A DNA stretch of 64,000 nt, taken from NCBI GenBank assembly GCA_030527015.1, contig JAUNBR010000005.1, positions 1 to 64,000 of the forward strand, read 5' to 3'. The stretch's first letter is position 1. Every line of letters starts with the position of its first letter. A program made the translations under genes and the position numbers. Below the pieces are notes generated by a model. It saw nothing but the letters and a program-made list of their open reading frames with translations, searched no databases and had not been told where the DNA came from. Of this stretch, positions 19,901-29,381 are shown in pieces. Origin of the DNA: Planctomycetia bacterium (lineage in GTDB: Bacteria; Planctomycetota; Planctomycetia; Pirellulales; Thermoguttaceae).

Positions 19901-21199
19901 TTATTTACATCCACACCCTGCAGCGGATGTGGTATAACCACCATACGTGCTGGTGGTATATCCACTGTTATAATAACCCGTTCCGGGATAATTATAACGT
20001 GAATAACCGTTATAGGGATACGCCGTGGTGTATCCATTATTATAATTCAGATTTCCATCACAGCAGTAATTATTCGAATATCCGTATCCGTAACCGTAAC
20101 AGCACGCACGGCGACAGGCGCGGCGCCATCCGCATACCCGATGAAAATGTCCGACTTTTCCAGTCTGAACGCACGGAGTATCACACGGCTGCTGACATGC
20201 AGGCTGCGGCGCGACACACGGAACCTTTTTCACGACCGTTTCTTCCACCCAGTCACACACTTTCTGAGTGACCGTCTTCGTACGCTGCTCAGTTCTCCAT
20301 TTACATACCGTATACTGCTGCGTGCGCTGCTGCGGTTCCATGGTGCAAAAACGTTTCTGAACGGTACGCATCTGCATCTGGGGAACCATTCGTGTTACCA
20401 TACAGCATTCCTGCGTCGGAACCATCTCCATAACACGGCACACTCTCATTCGGCCACAGTGACCGGGCACACATACCGTCCGATAACACGGACGACACAC
20501 CGTTCTCATAACCTGCTCCTGCACGGGCACACACACGCGCACACAGACCTGCTCTTCCCGAGTCTGCCACCGCGGAACATTTACTGTATACGTCCGTGTT
20601 TTCACTTCCTGATATGGAATCCGTACACAGTATGTCACTTCTTTCTGAACTTCACGCCACACCGGTTTCTTCACTCTGCAGGTAACCTCCCGAAACTGCG
20701 GCTCACAGTGAATCGCGGGTGCCGCACAGGCGGGTTCACACGCAGGACGTGCACACGCAGGTTCACACGCTGGCACAGTACAGGCATTTCCATAATAACT
20801 GTTATTATAATGACCATAACAGTTATTATAACCGTAACCCCAGCAGCGCGCGCGGCGGCAGTGACGGCGTCCCACCGGAATAATATTCCCCGGCTGATAA
20901 TTCGAAACTCCACAATTTACCTCCGGCACGCACCCATCCATCATCGTTCCATTCAGAACCGAACCGCCATTTAACGGAACAGGCTCCCCGATAACTTCTT
21001 CCCCAGCACTCTCCGCTGTATATGCTTCCGCATCACCGGTAACGATTTCTTTCGCTTCCGTTTCATCCGATTCAATAATCGCCTCTGCAGAAGAGTCTGC
21101 CGGAACTCCCACGAGAAGACTTTTCGTCTCCCCGCCGTACACACTTACCGCTGCCATAACCACGCACACGGAGAATAGTGTCCACATTTTTCTCATCAT
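19901..21199 (-). CDS. cysteine-rich YTV-repeat-type surface protein
   Basis: The 432-residue protein has a signal peptide (WTLFSVCVVMAAVSVYGG) and an acidic N-terminal part. About residues 150-330 are a cysteine-rich beta-like region of repeated strands such as KTRTYTVNVPRW, EEQVCVRVCVPV and RTQQYTVCKW, which match the YTV repeats described for planctomycete wall proteins. Tyr/Asn/Gly-rich segments flank it (YGYGYGYSNNY and a ~70-residue tail). There are about 37 cysteines after the signal peptide, which suits a disulphide-linked layer. The frame extends 15 codons further upstream, but TTGGAGAGAATC sits directly before the Met at 21199. It is probably exported to the cell surface. The wall role is known for the family and inferred here. 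Confidence 0.85.
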   Translation of the reverse strand: MMRKMWTLFSVCVVMAAVSVYGGETKSLLVGVPADSSAEAIIESDETEAKEIVTGDAEAYTAESAGEEVIGEPVPLNGGSVLNGTMMDGCVPEVNCGVSNYQPGNIIPVGRRHCRRARCWGYGYNNCYGHYNNSYYGNACTVPACEPACARPACEPACAAPAIHCEPQFREVTCRVKKPVWREVQKEVTYCVRIPYQEVKTRTYTVNVPRWQTREEQVCVRVCVPVQEQVMRTVCRPCYRTVCVPGHCGRMRVCRVMEMVPTQECCMVTRMVPQMQMRTVQKRFCTMEPQQRTQQYTVCKWRTEQRTKTVTQKVCDWVEETVVKKVPCVAPQPACQQPCDTPCVQTGKVGHFHRVCGWRRACRRACCYGYGYGYSNNYCCDGNLNYNNGYTTAYPYNGYSRYNYPGTGYYNSGYTTSTYGGYTTSAAGCGCK

Positions 21200-22293
21200 G
21201 ATTCTCTCCAATTCTTTCGGATCCTTAAAAACCTCTTTCCACACCTTAAAAAATTCGTGTGGAAATAAAACATCCCTGCTGATTTACATAACATTTTGAG
21301 CGATGAATTATGTTAATCTGTTTTCCAAATTACATAAATCAACATATCTATTTTATTTAATTGAACTAATCGCGTCAATTACCCGAATTGAAAACTTCGC
21401 GAAATTCGTTGTATTTTATCCAGACAGTCCAGTGCATTCTCTCATTCACACATCTTTTGACGCTTTTCTTGAACATTTTCTGTCTTTATTTTAAATTTTC
21501 GCTCTCTGCATAATGAAATCAGACATTTTAAAAGTTAAAAAAATCCTCGAAGTACGGATGATGCACTGTGAATTTTCGTTTCTTCAGCATTTTTTACACC
21601 AAAAATACCTGTTTTCAGAGCCTCATGAAAGAAAATATTTAAAACAGACCCTGCACAGAAATCAAGATAAAAAATACACGGAAAATACATTCTGCTCCTC
21701 CAGTTATCTTTTCATTTTATATGACTTTACCCGCTCACGGGTTTTCCTCGAAGAAAAAACGGACTGCGCGGCGGGAAACGGCGGCAAAACTTTACCCACC
21801 ACGAGTTTTCACGAAACAAAAAACAGCTTTTAAGACACCATATAAAACGGAAATTTATATCTGATGCACGATAAATTTCCGCTTCTCCGGCTTTTTTGCT
21901 TCGCGAAAATATCTGTGTTCAGAGCCTCATGAAAGAAGATATTTAAAACAGAACCTGCACAGAAATCAAGATAAAAAATACACGGAAAATATATTCTGCT
22001 CCTCCAGTTATCTTTTCATTTTATATGACTTTACCCGCTCACGGGTTTTCCTCGAAGAAAAAACGGACTGCGCGGCGGGAAACGGCGGCAAAACTTTACC
22101 CACCACGAGTTTTCTCGAAGAAAAAACGGACCGCGCGGCGGGAAACGGCAGCAAAACTTTACCCGCTCACAGGTTTTCTGGAAGAAAAAACAGCTTTTGA
22201 GACACCGTGTAAAACGAAAATTTAAAGTGAAAACAGTATATCCAGCAAGAAATGTGGAAGAATAAAATTCATCACGCGCCGAGAACAGAACTC
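21200..22293. repeat. gap with direct repeats and TATAC element remnants
   Basis: The first ~350 bases are AT-rich with no recognisable feature. From about 21550 element halves appear (for example reverse left arms near 21857), interrupted by the long direct repeats listed separately. Short frames here are rejected as genes because they are made of these repeats. Confidence 0.6.
21618..22205 (+). repeat. ~190 bp direct repeat with a nested ~63 bp tandem unit
   Basis: The segments at about 21618-21808 and 21917-22107 are almost identical, with only a few substitutions. The second copy continues with further tandem units of about 63-65 bases starting near 22028, 22093 and 22156. Each unit holds ACTTTACCC, TTTTCTCGAAGAAAAAACGG and GCGCGGCGGGAAACGGC. 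The units are more GC-rich than their surroundings and lie within remnants of the hairpin element. Confidence 0.8.
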
Positions 22294-23460
22294 TCATGAA
22301 TGGATTTCATCCAGAATATTCATTATTTCACTGGCATTTTTGACTGGATCAAAAAGTGTCAGAATTCGCTGGCGAGTTTTTTCGCCCATTTCCTGCCGTG
22401 CGGAGGGAAATTCGATCATCCAGTCTAATTTTTCCGCAAAAGTTTCGGCGTCATTCACATCCACCAAAAATCCGGTGACTCCATCTTTAATAATATAACT
22501 TGGGCCTTCCACGCGCGTCGCCACCAGAGGAATTCCGTAAATTCCCGCTTCCACCAGAACCAGACCAAAAGATTCTTCCGTGGACGTCAGGACAGCAAGA
22601 TCCCCTGTTACAATTAATGAGCGAATATCTTCTTGAAAAGGCAGAATCCTACAAATTTCGCTCAAATTTTCATTTTTTATTATTTCCTGCACCTCACCGA
22701 TCAGCGGTCCATCTCCGACGAAAAGACACATTACCTGCGATTTATGTCGCATTTTTGTTATCGCTTCCAAAAACATTTTCGGATTTTTACGCCGTGAAAA
22801 GCGCCCGATCCAAAGAATAACGATTTTATCTGAAGGAATCTCCCACCGCTGACGTGAATTTTCTCGATTCATCCCCTCCCAGTCACGGGAAGAAAAGCGA
22901 GACGCGTTCCACACGACACGTGATTTTTTTTGAAACTCCCCCTTCCAAGATTCCGGAAGCAGAGCACACGCCACTTCTTTTGCCGCTTCCGACACAAAAA
23001 TAATTCTGCTGCTGCGACGACATACGAATTTCATCAAAAAATTCAGTGAAAACCAGCGCGGCCGCATATTTTCATCACGTAAAACCTCATGAATATGATA
23101 AACATGAGGAATTCCTGTCAGCCACGCCGCCAGCGCACCCTCAAAAAGACAGGGAGTATTCGTGTAAACCAGCTCTATTTTTTCGCGGCGAAGAAAATAC
23201 ATAAGCCACAAAATCCGAAAGGGAATTTTCAGACGATTTTTCCATTCCCAGAGACTCGGCGTATAAAGCATCCACCAACTAAAAGTAATTACCTGTGAAA
23301 GAATTCCACGTTTTTTGGCCGCTTCAGCCAAAGGACCATCTGTGGCAAAAAAGCACCATGGCATAATTCGCTCAGAATCCAAAAAGCGCAGGAATGTGTC
23401 CAGACAGTATTCCGCCCCGCCTGACAGACCACTATGACCGAGAAAGAGTACTTTTTTCAT
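22294..23460 (-). CDS. GT4-family glycosyltransferase
   Basis: The 388-residue protein is a GT-B glycosyltransferase of family 4. The N-terminal domain begins KVLFLGHSGLSGGAEYCLD, with the Gly-Gly acceptor-side loop. The C-terminal domain starts near IVILWIGRFSRRKNPKMFLEA and carries the E-x7-E nucleotide-sugar motif in EESFGLVLVEAGIYGIPLV. It transfers a sugar from an activated donor at the cytoplasmic face of the membrane, typically in lipopolysaccharide or exopolysaccharide synthesis. No other sugar gene is adjacent, so the product is unknown. The ribosome-binding site is weak (AAAAAAAGA). Confidence 0.9.
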   Translation of the reverse strand: MKKVLFLGHSGLSGGAEYCLDTFLRFLDSERIMPWCFFATDGPLAEAAKKRGILSQVITFSWWMLYTPSLWEWKNRLKIPFRILWLMYFLRREKIELVYTNTPCLFEGALAAWLTGIPHVYHIHEVLRDENMRPRWFSLNFLMKFVCRRSSRIIFVSEAAKEVACALLPESWKGEFQKKSRVVWNASRFSSRDWEGMNRENSRQRWEIPSDKIVILWIGRFSRRKNPKMFLEAITKMRHKSQVMCLFVGDGPLIGEVQEIIKNENLSEICRILPFQEDIRSLIVTGDLAVLTSTEESFGLVLVEAGIYGIPLVATRVEGPSYIIKDGVTGFLVDVNDAETFAEKLDWMIEFPSARQEMGEKTRQRILTLFDPVKNASEIMNILDEIHS

Positions 23461-23800
23461 CTATTAAATCTTTTTTTCTTTACATCCTGACTCACTTTTT
23501 GTCACCGATATACTATAAAATTTCCACTTTCCCTTCATTCTTATTTTACTAAAAATATCTGTTTTCAGAACCATTCAGAAACAGAAAATTATACTGATTC
23601 CACTTTAAATTTCCGTTTTGTGCAGCTCTGAAATCAGGCATTTTCAGTGAAGTAAAATGCCTGAAATTCAAAATTTACAGTATGTCACCACAAAAATTTT
23701 ACCATTCTTAAAAATATTCTTTTGCGGTCACCCAAAAATCAAAAAATGAAAGGTAATTCCAGAACAGAATTACCTCCTGAGAAAACCATTCTGTTTTTTT
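23461..23800. repeat. gap with a forward TATAC hairpin element
   Basis: A reverse-looking degenerate copy spans about 23503-23590, followed directly by a clear forward copy at 23590-23690 whose loop reads CAGTGAAGT. Nothing else is evident before the terminator at 23818. Confidence 0.6.
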
Positions 23801-23817
23801 GCGTAAATTCCAAAATA

Positions 23818-23850
23818 AAAAGATGCCGAATAAAACATCAGCATCTTATT
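23818..23850 (-). terminator. intrinsic terminator of the small lipoprotein gene
   Basis: On the minus strand AAGATGC and GCATCTT form a 7 bp stem around a 14-base loop, followed by TTTTATTTT. It lies about 60 bases past the lipoprotein stop codon. Confidence 0.7.
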
Positions 23851-23907
23851 ATTATAAAAACTCGGCCATACAAAAAATTTTCGTATAACGTTATCCAGCA
23901 AAATAAA

Positions 23908-24108
23908 TTACGCAGCGGCTTCCGTATTTTCGGCCGGAGTTTCAGGTGTTTCTTCAGCAGGGGTTTCGGGAGTTTCCGTGGTACCAGCTTCAGGAGCAGT
24001 CGTCTCAGCGGGTGTCGTCGGTTCGGTGGCGGGTTTCGTATCGGGTTTCGGACAGCCGACAAAAAGAACCATACTAAGCAGAACAGCAAAAATTCCTAAT
24101 TTTTTCAT
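23908..24108 (-). CDS. small Thr/Pro/Glu-rich lipoprotein
   Basis: The 66-residue product has a textbook lipoprotein signal (MKKLGIFAVLLSMVLFVGC), with the lipid-modified Cys at position 19. The remaining ~47 residues are a low-complexity tail of Thr, Pro, Glu and Ala with repeats of TPETPAE. GGAGGA lies seven bases before the start and a terminator follows, so this is a real single-gene unit despite its size. It resembles small planctomycete lipoproteins with disordered tails. No function can be assigned. Confidence 0.82.
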   Translation of the reverse strand: MKKLGIFAVLLSMVLFVGCPKPDTKPATEPTTPAETTAPEAGTTETPETPAEETPETPAENTEAAA

Positions 24109-25764
24109 TGTGATTCCTCCAAATGGATTTTAAAATCATACTAAACAAAACATTTTAGTTGTCTCTCAGGCACACTGCCCAAGTAAATTCAAGACAAATA
24201 TATTTTAACCTGTATTTTGAAATTTTCCAGTACTAAAACATTAAAATCTCTAAAAATTCAGAAAAATTTTTATAATTTTACAAAAAAATTATAAAAACCT
24301 CAGGTTTCGCTCCAAAATTCCTGGTTTTTTGACACAAAAATAACTTTTCAGAGTTAAAATTTTATATTTTATATCTGACGCGCGATAAATTTCCGCTTTT
24401 ACATATTTCATGACACAAAAATCTACTTCTGCTAAATCAAAACTTAACGTGAAAACAGCATTTCCACATTCTCATTTAATTTCCGTTTCTGCAGCTCTGT
24501 ATCAGACTTTTCATATATCAAAAAATATTACTGGTTCCACTTTAAATTTCCATTTTGTGCGGCACTAAAAGCAGCCATTTTCAGCGAAGCAAAAAATACC
24601 GGGGAAACGGATTTTTATAGTGTATCGGGTACACAAAATATAAAACACAGAATGAAAAGCCTAAACTTACTCCTTTTACTGAATTTTCACACGCTTCCCC
24701 TGAAACAAAGCACGCGAATTACTCAATAAAATTCTCATGTTCCTGTCTTTTTTGTATCGAAATAACAGATATTTACTCTTTAATCTATTCATCTGAAAAA
24801 AAACTTTTTTCATAATAATTTTCACTTTATCCAATTAATCTAAACACAAAAACTCTTCCTTTCACACAAGCCCTGACGTTTATTCTTATTTTACACACCT
24901 ATTTCACTCAGTATTTTCGCAAAAACAACTTTTTTTCTCATTTCTTAATCAGGTTTATTTTATAATTACATTTTCAGAAAAGTCCACCTTCAGATATTTT
25001 ATTACCTGCCACATGGTAAAATTTTACTTCACAGCCCTTTTTTTACTGTACTGATTTTACTTTATCCTGATTTTACCTTAAATTTCCGCTTTATGCGGCT
25101 CTGAAAGCCAGGTATTTTTACAAAACAAAATGCCTGTGACGCGGAATTTTAAGTGTGTCTGGTAAAAAATATCTTTTTTGTCTCCTGGGTCACACAAAAC
25201 GGAATTTATACTCACACACTATTTTAGATTTCCGCTTTTTATACTCTGGTTCCACTTTAAATTTCTGTTTTGTGTAGCACAGAAAGCAGGCATTTTTAGC
25301 GAAGCAAAATGCCGGAGAAGCAAAAAATTATAGTATAACGGGTATAAACCCCTTTCGGAGCTACGCACCACAGCTCCCGTGTTCTTGTGAAAACAGAACT
25401 TGAAACGAGAACCGGTATAAGATAAAATCCGGTTTTTTTATATGCAGCATCCCTTACGCTCCCCGAACTTTTTTTCGTGATTTTTTTTACATCTTGACGC
25501 CACGCCAATCGTCAATTATGATAAATATACCTGCTTCTCCTTTAAATTTCCTTTTTATGCGGTTCTTAAAACAGGCATTTTTAGCGAAACAAAAATGTCG
25601 AAGAAGCGGAACTTTATCGTGCATCGGGCATAAAAAGCTAAAATTTATTTCGGACAGCAAAAATAGAAAATGGGAATTTATTCTGTAACTGAAATTTCGC
25701 CTTTCTTCCCTCTTTACTTTTTCAAAATATTATCCTCGTGAACTTTATGGTGGAAACATAAAAA
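24109..25764. repeat. 1.6 kb gene-free gap with four TATAC hairpin elements
   Basis: Forward copies lie at 24528-24633, about 25064-25166, 25240-25346 and 25526-25633, with half-arm remnants near 24375-24450. The stretches 24109-24370 and 24640-25060 are AT-rich, with nothing recognisable. This is among the longest gene-free intervals in the window. Confidence 0.75.
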
Positions 25765-26709
25765 ATGGCAAAAAAAATTATACTGGATGTGGACCCAGGA
25801 GTAGACGACGTTCTTTCTTTATGCCTGGCACTTTTTGACCCAAATCTCGAAATCCTGGGAATCACTTCCTGTGGAGGACATGTCAGCGCATCCCTGGCAT
25901 TAAAAATGATTCAGGGCATTTTGGATTATCTGGATCCACCACGATTACCACGCCTGGGAATGGGGACGGATCTTTTAGAAAAATACCTTCCCCAGCAGAG
26001 GGCTTTTGGTACGAACACCGACCTGAGTGATCTGGGACAAAACATCACCGGTCTGTGCACCGTCCATCCGGCAGAAAAAATCATTTCCGATCTGGTTCAT
26101 TCATATCCCCATGAAGTTACCATTCTCACCTGTGGGCCTCTGACGAATATCGCCCGAACTTTTGCACGCGAAAGTGATCTTTCGACACTCGTTCACCGTC
26201 TGATCATTACCGGCGGTACGATCACTGAACCCGGAAACGCCAGTCCCATGGCGGAATTTAATATTTACCGAGATCCCGTGGCCGCCCGACAGGTTTTTCG
26301 CTGCCGCGCGGCAAAAACGCTCGTTCCTCTGGACGTAACAAATCGCGTCACCTTTAATTATGACCTCCTGGCTCACCTTCCGCCCGAAACCACAAAAATC
26401 GGTGAATTTCTCCGACGAATTATCCCCCAGACACTTTACTCTTACCGGCAGCATCTGGGAATGGAACGCATGTACGCTCAAGACACCGTGAGTTTACTCA
26501 CGCTTTTATGCCCTGACCTGTTTCAGTGTAAAATGATGTATGGTGAAGTGGAGTGTACCGGCGAATTAACTCGTGGCGTAACCGTTTTTGACCGCCGTCA
26601 TAATGTTTCCGTCAACACAAATTTAGATGTCGTTACCGAAGTAGACGCCAGCGAAGCAAAATTATTCATCCAAGAACGCCTCCAGCGCTGCGGTCACCCC
26701 TCCCTATAA
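25765..26709 (+). CDS. inosine-uridine preferring nucleoside hydrolase family protein
   Basis: The 314-residue protein is a nucleoside hydrolase. The calcium-binding DVDPGVDD signature is at residues 8-15. Also present are EVTILTCGPLTNIA, IITGGTITEPGNASPMAEFN (family motif around the ribose site) and the C-terminal YAQDTVSLLTLL with the conserved Asp. Length is typical (about 310-330). These enzymes cleave the N-glycosidic bond of ribonucleosides for salvage in the cytoplasm. Base preference cannot be read from sequence. GGTGG lies upstream of the start. It is followed directly by the seven-unit repeat array. Confidence 0.93.
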   Translation: MAKKIILDVDPGVDDVLSLCLALFDPNLEILGITSCGGHVSASLALKMIQGILDYLDPPRLPRLGMGTDLLEKYLPQQRAFGTNTDLSDLGQNITGLCTVHPAEKIISDLVHSYPHEVTILTCGPLTNIARTFARESDLSTLVHRLIITGGTITEPGNASPMAEFNIYRDPVAARQVFRCRAAKTLVPLDVTNRVTFNYDLLAHLPPETTKIGEFLRRIIPQTLYSYRQHLGMERMYAQDTVSLLTLLCPDLFQCKMMYGEVECTGELTRGVTVFDRRHNVSVNTNLDVVTEVDASEAKLFIQERLQRCGHPSL

Positions 26710-26812
26710 CCACGCGACTCTTTTTTTGTCTTACATAAAATTTCACATTTCATGCCCTTTAAAATTTTATGTTTCATATCCTTAAAAAATCGCTCATCCC
26801 CCCCACACATTT

Positions 26813-27445
26813 TATACCGACACTCTATAAAATTCCGCTTCCCAGGCATTTTTACTTTACTGAAAATGCATGTTTTCAGAAACGCACAAAACAGATATTC
26901 ATACCGACACTCTATAAAATTCCGCTTCCCAGGCATTTTTGCTTTACTGAAAATGCATGTTTTCAGAAACGCGCAAAACAGAAATTTATACCTGACACTC
27001 TATAAAATTCCGCTTCCCAGGCATTTTTGCTTTACTGAAAATGCATGTTCTCAGAAACGCGCAAAACAGAAATTCATACCGACACTCTATAAAATTCCGC
27101 TTCCCAAGCATTTTTACTTTACTGAAAATGCATGTTCTCAGAAACGCACAAAACAGAAATTCATACCTGACACTCTATAAAATTCCGCTTCCCAGGCATT
27201 TTTACTTTACTGAAAATGCATGTTTTCAGAAACGCGCAAAACAGAAATTTATACCGACACTCTATAAAATTCCGCTTCTCCAAGCATTTTTACTTTACTG
27301 AAAATGCATGTTTTCAGAAACGCGCAAAACAGAAATTTATACCGACACTCTATAAAATTCCGCTTCTCCAAGCATTTTTACTTTACTGAAAATGCATGTT
27401 TTCAGAAACGCGCAAAACAGAAATTTAAACGAGAACCCGTATAAA
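26813..27445 (-). repeat. seven-unit tandem array of TATAC hairpin elements
   Basis: Seven reverse-orientation units begin at about 26813, 26900, 26987, 27075, 27162, 27250 and 27338, a period of 87-88 bases. Each unit reads CGACACTCTATAAAATTCCG, then GCATTTTTACTTTACTGAA, AATGCATGTTTTCAGAAACG and CAAAACAGAAATT. The outer AAAGTGGAACCAG arm is lost at each internal junction, and a form of it (AACGAGAACCCGTATA) survives only after the last unit. Units differ at a few positions. The long frames across it are not genes. Confidence 0.92.
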
Positions 27446-27582
27446 CAAGAATCCGTAAGGCTCCAAAACTCCTCCACGGTTCAGACACCGGGATTTTTCC
27501 CGATTACAGAATTCCCCCACGGTTCAGACGCGGGAAGCAGAGAGATCCTCATTCTTCTTTTCAGAGATTTTTACACAAAATG
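27446..27582. other. short spacer with a repeated CACGGTTCAGAC motif
   Basis: CCACGGTTCAGAC occurs at about 27474 and again near 27519, each followed by a GGGA-containing segment. The purpose is unclear. No gene is evident. Confidence 0.4.
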
Positions 27583-28176
27583 TTAATACTCCATATCCAG
27601 TAAACACGCCATCACGACATTCGCCTGCATGGCCGCCGCGATTCCCACACGTGCAGATGTGGCAGGAGCAGTCCGCGACACTTCCGTTTTCATATCTCCA
27701 CAGACATATAAATTTTCCCCAAAAGACCGTACCTGCATAAGATTCGAGCGGCCCCAGCCACCCATTCCGCTGGCAGAAACTACTTTTTTTCCCGCTTCCA
27801 GCATCAGATGAACAAAAAAACTTTTTTCCTCCGCCGCATCAAAAGCCTCCACGATAATATCACAGCTTTTAAAAATTTCCAGCGCATTTTGATGAGTAAT
27901 TCGCACCGCATGTGTTTCCAGATTTAACCCATCCACGATTCGAGATAAATTTTCCTCCAGCGCATTCACCTTAAGCATTCCCACCTGGTCAGCAAAAAAA
28001 AACTGTCGGTTCAAATTACTCTCGGCCACGACATCCATATCCGCCAAAACAAAATTTCTCACTCCGCTGCGCACCAGATGCATAACACAATTAGAGCCCA
28101 GACCACCCAGGCCAGCGACACCTACTCGCGCCATTTCCACTTTCTGCAGCTGCCCCGGTGTCAAAAAAAATTTCAT
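27583..28176 (-). CDS. ThiF/MoeB/HesA-family adenylyltransferase
   Basis: The 197-residue protein is an E1-like adenylyltransferase. It has the nucleotide loop VGVAGLGGLGSNC (about residues 17-29), the LADMDVVAESNLNRQFFF segment with the conserved Asp, Asn and Arg, and CDIIVEAFDAAEEK around the second Asp. It matches the short ThiF subfamily (about 200 residues) that activates the sulphur carrier ThiS for thiamine synthesis. No other thi gene is in view, so a ThiS-independent role is also possible. The zinc-binding Cys pairs of MoeB are absent. GAGGAT lies just before the start. Confidence 0.82.
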   Translation of the reverse strand: MKFFLTPGQLQKVEMARVGVAGLGGLGSNCVMHLVRSGVRNFVLADMDVVAESNLNRQFFFADQVGMLKVNALEENLSRIVDGLNLETHAVRITHQNALEIFKSCDIIVEAFDAAEEKSFFVHLMLEAGKKVVSASGMGGWGRSNLMQVRSFGENLYVCGDMKTEVSRTAPATSARVGIAAAMQANVVMACLLDMEY

Positions 28177-28221
28177 ATCCTCTGATTTTACCTTAAATTT
28201 ATTATTTAACTGAAAATTTAT

Positions 28222-28481
28222 TATACTGCTTCCACTTTAAATTTCCATTTTATGCTGCCACAAAAACAGACGCATTTTCGCCCATGGTACTGGCAGGCAG
28301 CAAAACAAAAATCCCCGTCTGCATGCCGACCAACAGAAAAAACAGAAATTTATCGTGCCTCAGACGTAATCTTTTTTATACTGGTTCCAATTTAAAATTT
28401 CGTTTTGTGCGGCTCTGAAAGCAGGCTTTTCAGCGAAGCAAAAAAGCCGGTGAAGCTGAATTTTATAATGTATCGGGTATA
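28222..28481 (+). repeat. two TATAC hairpin elements, one with a large insert
   Basis: A forward copy at about 28222-28370 is lengthened by an insert around its inner stem. A second at 28377-28481 has the variant stem GGCTTTT...AAAAGCC. The second ends 42 bases from the stop of the next minus-strand gene and is a near twin of the copy at 36418-36522. Confidence 0.82.
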
Positions 28482-28523
28482 TAAACCGAGAATCTCTCTT
28501 CATCACGCGACCATTTTTCCTGA

Positions 28524-29381
28524 TTACCGATAAGGCTCACTTCCAGGCTGAGTCGCCATTTCCGTCCGTCCACGATCATCCAGCGCATTTTCCCCTGGCC
28601 CCCGCAGAGGATCACCCATCGGCGGAGTGGTAATATTCTGTGACCCAGGCGCCGCATAACGTAACGCCGCCACACGATTATTAATATCCGGTAAATACGG
28701 ATTTAACGCCAGCGCATGCTGATACGCGGAAATCGCTTCCTGGTTCTCCCCCATCCGTTCACGCACACTGCCAAGAGCTGTATACGCACGTACATTCCGA
28801 TCATCCAGAGCCACCGCATCACTCAGATGATCTCGGGCCTTCCCCAGCTGTCCATTCTCATCATAAAGACGCGCCAGCTCAATTCGTGGCTCCGCCGACG
28901 CAGGCTGACGATTTACCCATGCTTCGATCATATGAAAAGCCTCATCACTGCGCCCTATATCACATAATAAAGTCGCTTTCGCCCGATTACACTCCGCATG
29001 ATTCGGCTCTCTCTGTAAACATAAATCATAATAATAACGCGCATTATCAAAATCCGCCGGATTCCCGCCCCGTTTCGCCAGCTGATGATAAACATTCCCG
29101 CAATTATAAAAAGAATCTGGATTATTCGGATCCGTGGCACACGCTTTCTCAAAACAGTCCAGTGCTTCATCGATCCGCGAAGCATTCATCATTCGGACCC
29201 CTTCCGCATTATGAGATTTCGCAGAAAAGGAATTACACCCCACGAAAAATAACATGCACCCAAAACCCACCAGAACCATCCCCGCAGATACCTTCTTCCC
29301 TTTCAGAATATCTTCAGAAAAATGAATTTTATTTCTGACATTTTTTGTGTCAAAAATTTCTGATTCCGATAATTTTTTCAC
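28524..29381 (-). CDS. TPR-containing lipoprotein
   Basis: The 285-residue protein starts at GTG (29381) with AAGGA eight bases ahead. A 33-residue cytoplasmic-type leader precedes a hydrophobic stretch and lipobox (LVGFGCMLFFVGC), so export would need an internal start or an unusually long n-region. Four or five TPR units follow: ALDCFEKACATDPNNPDSF, ARYYYDLCLQREPNHAEC, ARDHLSDAVALDDRNVRAY and AISAYQHALALNPYLPDI. A Pro/Gly-rich tail ends the protein. TPRs bind partner proteins; the partner is unknown. The true start may be the Met at residue 35. Confidence 0.83.
   Translation of the reverse strand: MKKLSESEIFDTKNVRNKIHFSEDILKGKKVSAGMVLVGFGCMLFFVGCNSFSAKSHNAEGVRMMNASRIDEALDCFEKACATDPNNPDSFYNCGNVYHQLAKRGGNPADFDNARYYYDLCLQREPNHAECNRAKATLLCDIGRSDEAFHMIEAWVNRQPASAEPRIELARLYDENGQLGKARDHLSDAVALDDRNVRAYTALGSVRERMGENQEAISAYQHALALNPYLPDINNRVAALRYAAPGSQNITTPPMGDPLRGPGENALDDRGRTEMATQPGSEPYR

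Noticed and set aside
19651-20271. A 206-codon frame opposite the YTV gene
   Set aside because: It is antisense to a clearly real gene, has no initiation signal, and its Arg/His-rich product mirrors the Cys/Tyr-rich sense strand.
21513-22297. Short frames within the 190 bp direct repeats, encoding Arg/Lys-rich peptides
   Set aside because: They consist entirely of repeated DNA and hairpin-element remnants, on both strands, without ribosome-binding sites.
26752-27301. Overlapping open frames of 78-142 codons across the tandem array
   Set aside because: They are translations of the 87-88 base repeat unit in shifting frames, have no ribosome-binding site and resemble no protein family.
26813-27445. 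Tandem array as a CRISPR locus
   Set aside because: Units are whole 87-88 base repeats with no unique spacers, and no cas gene is nearby.
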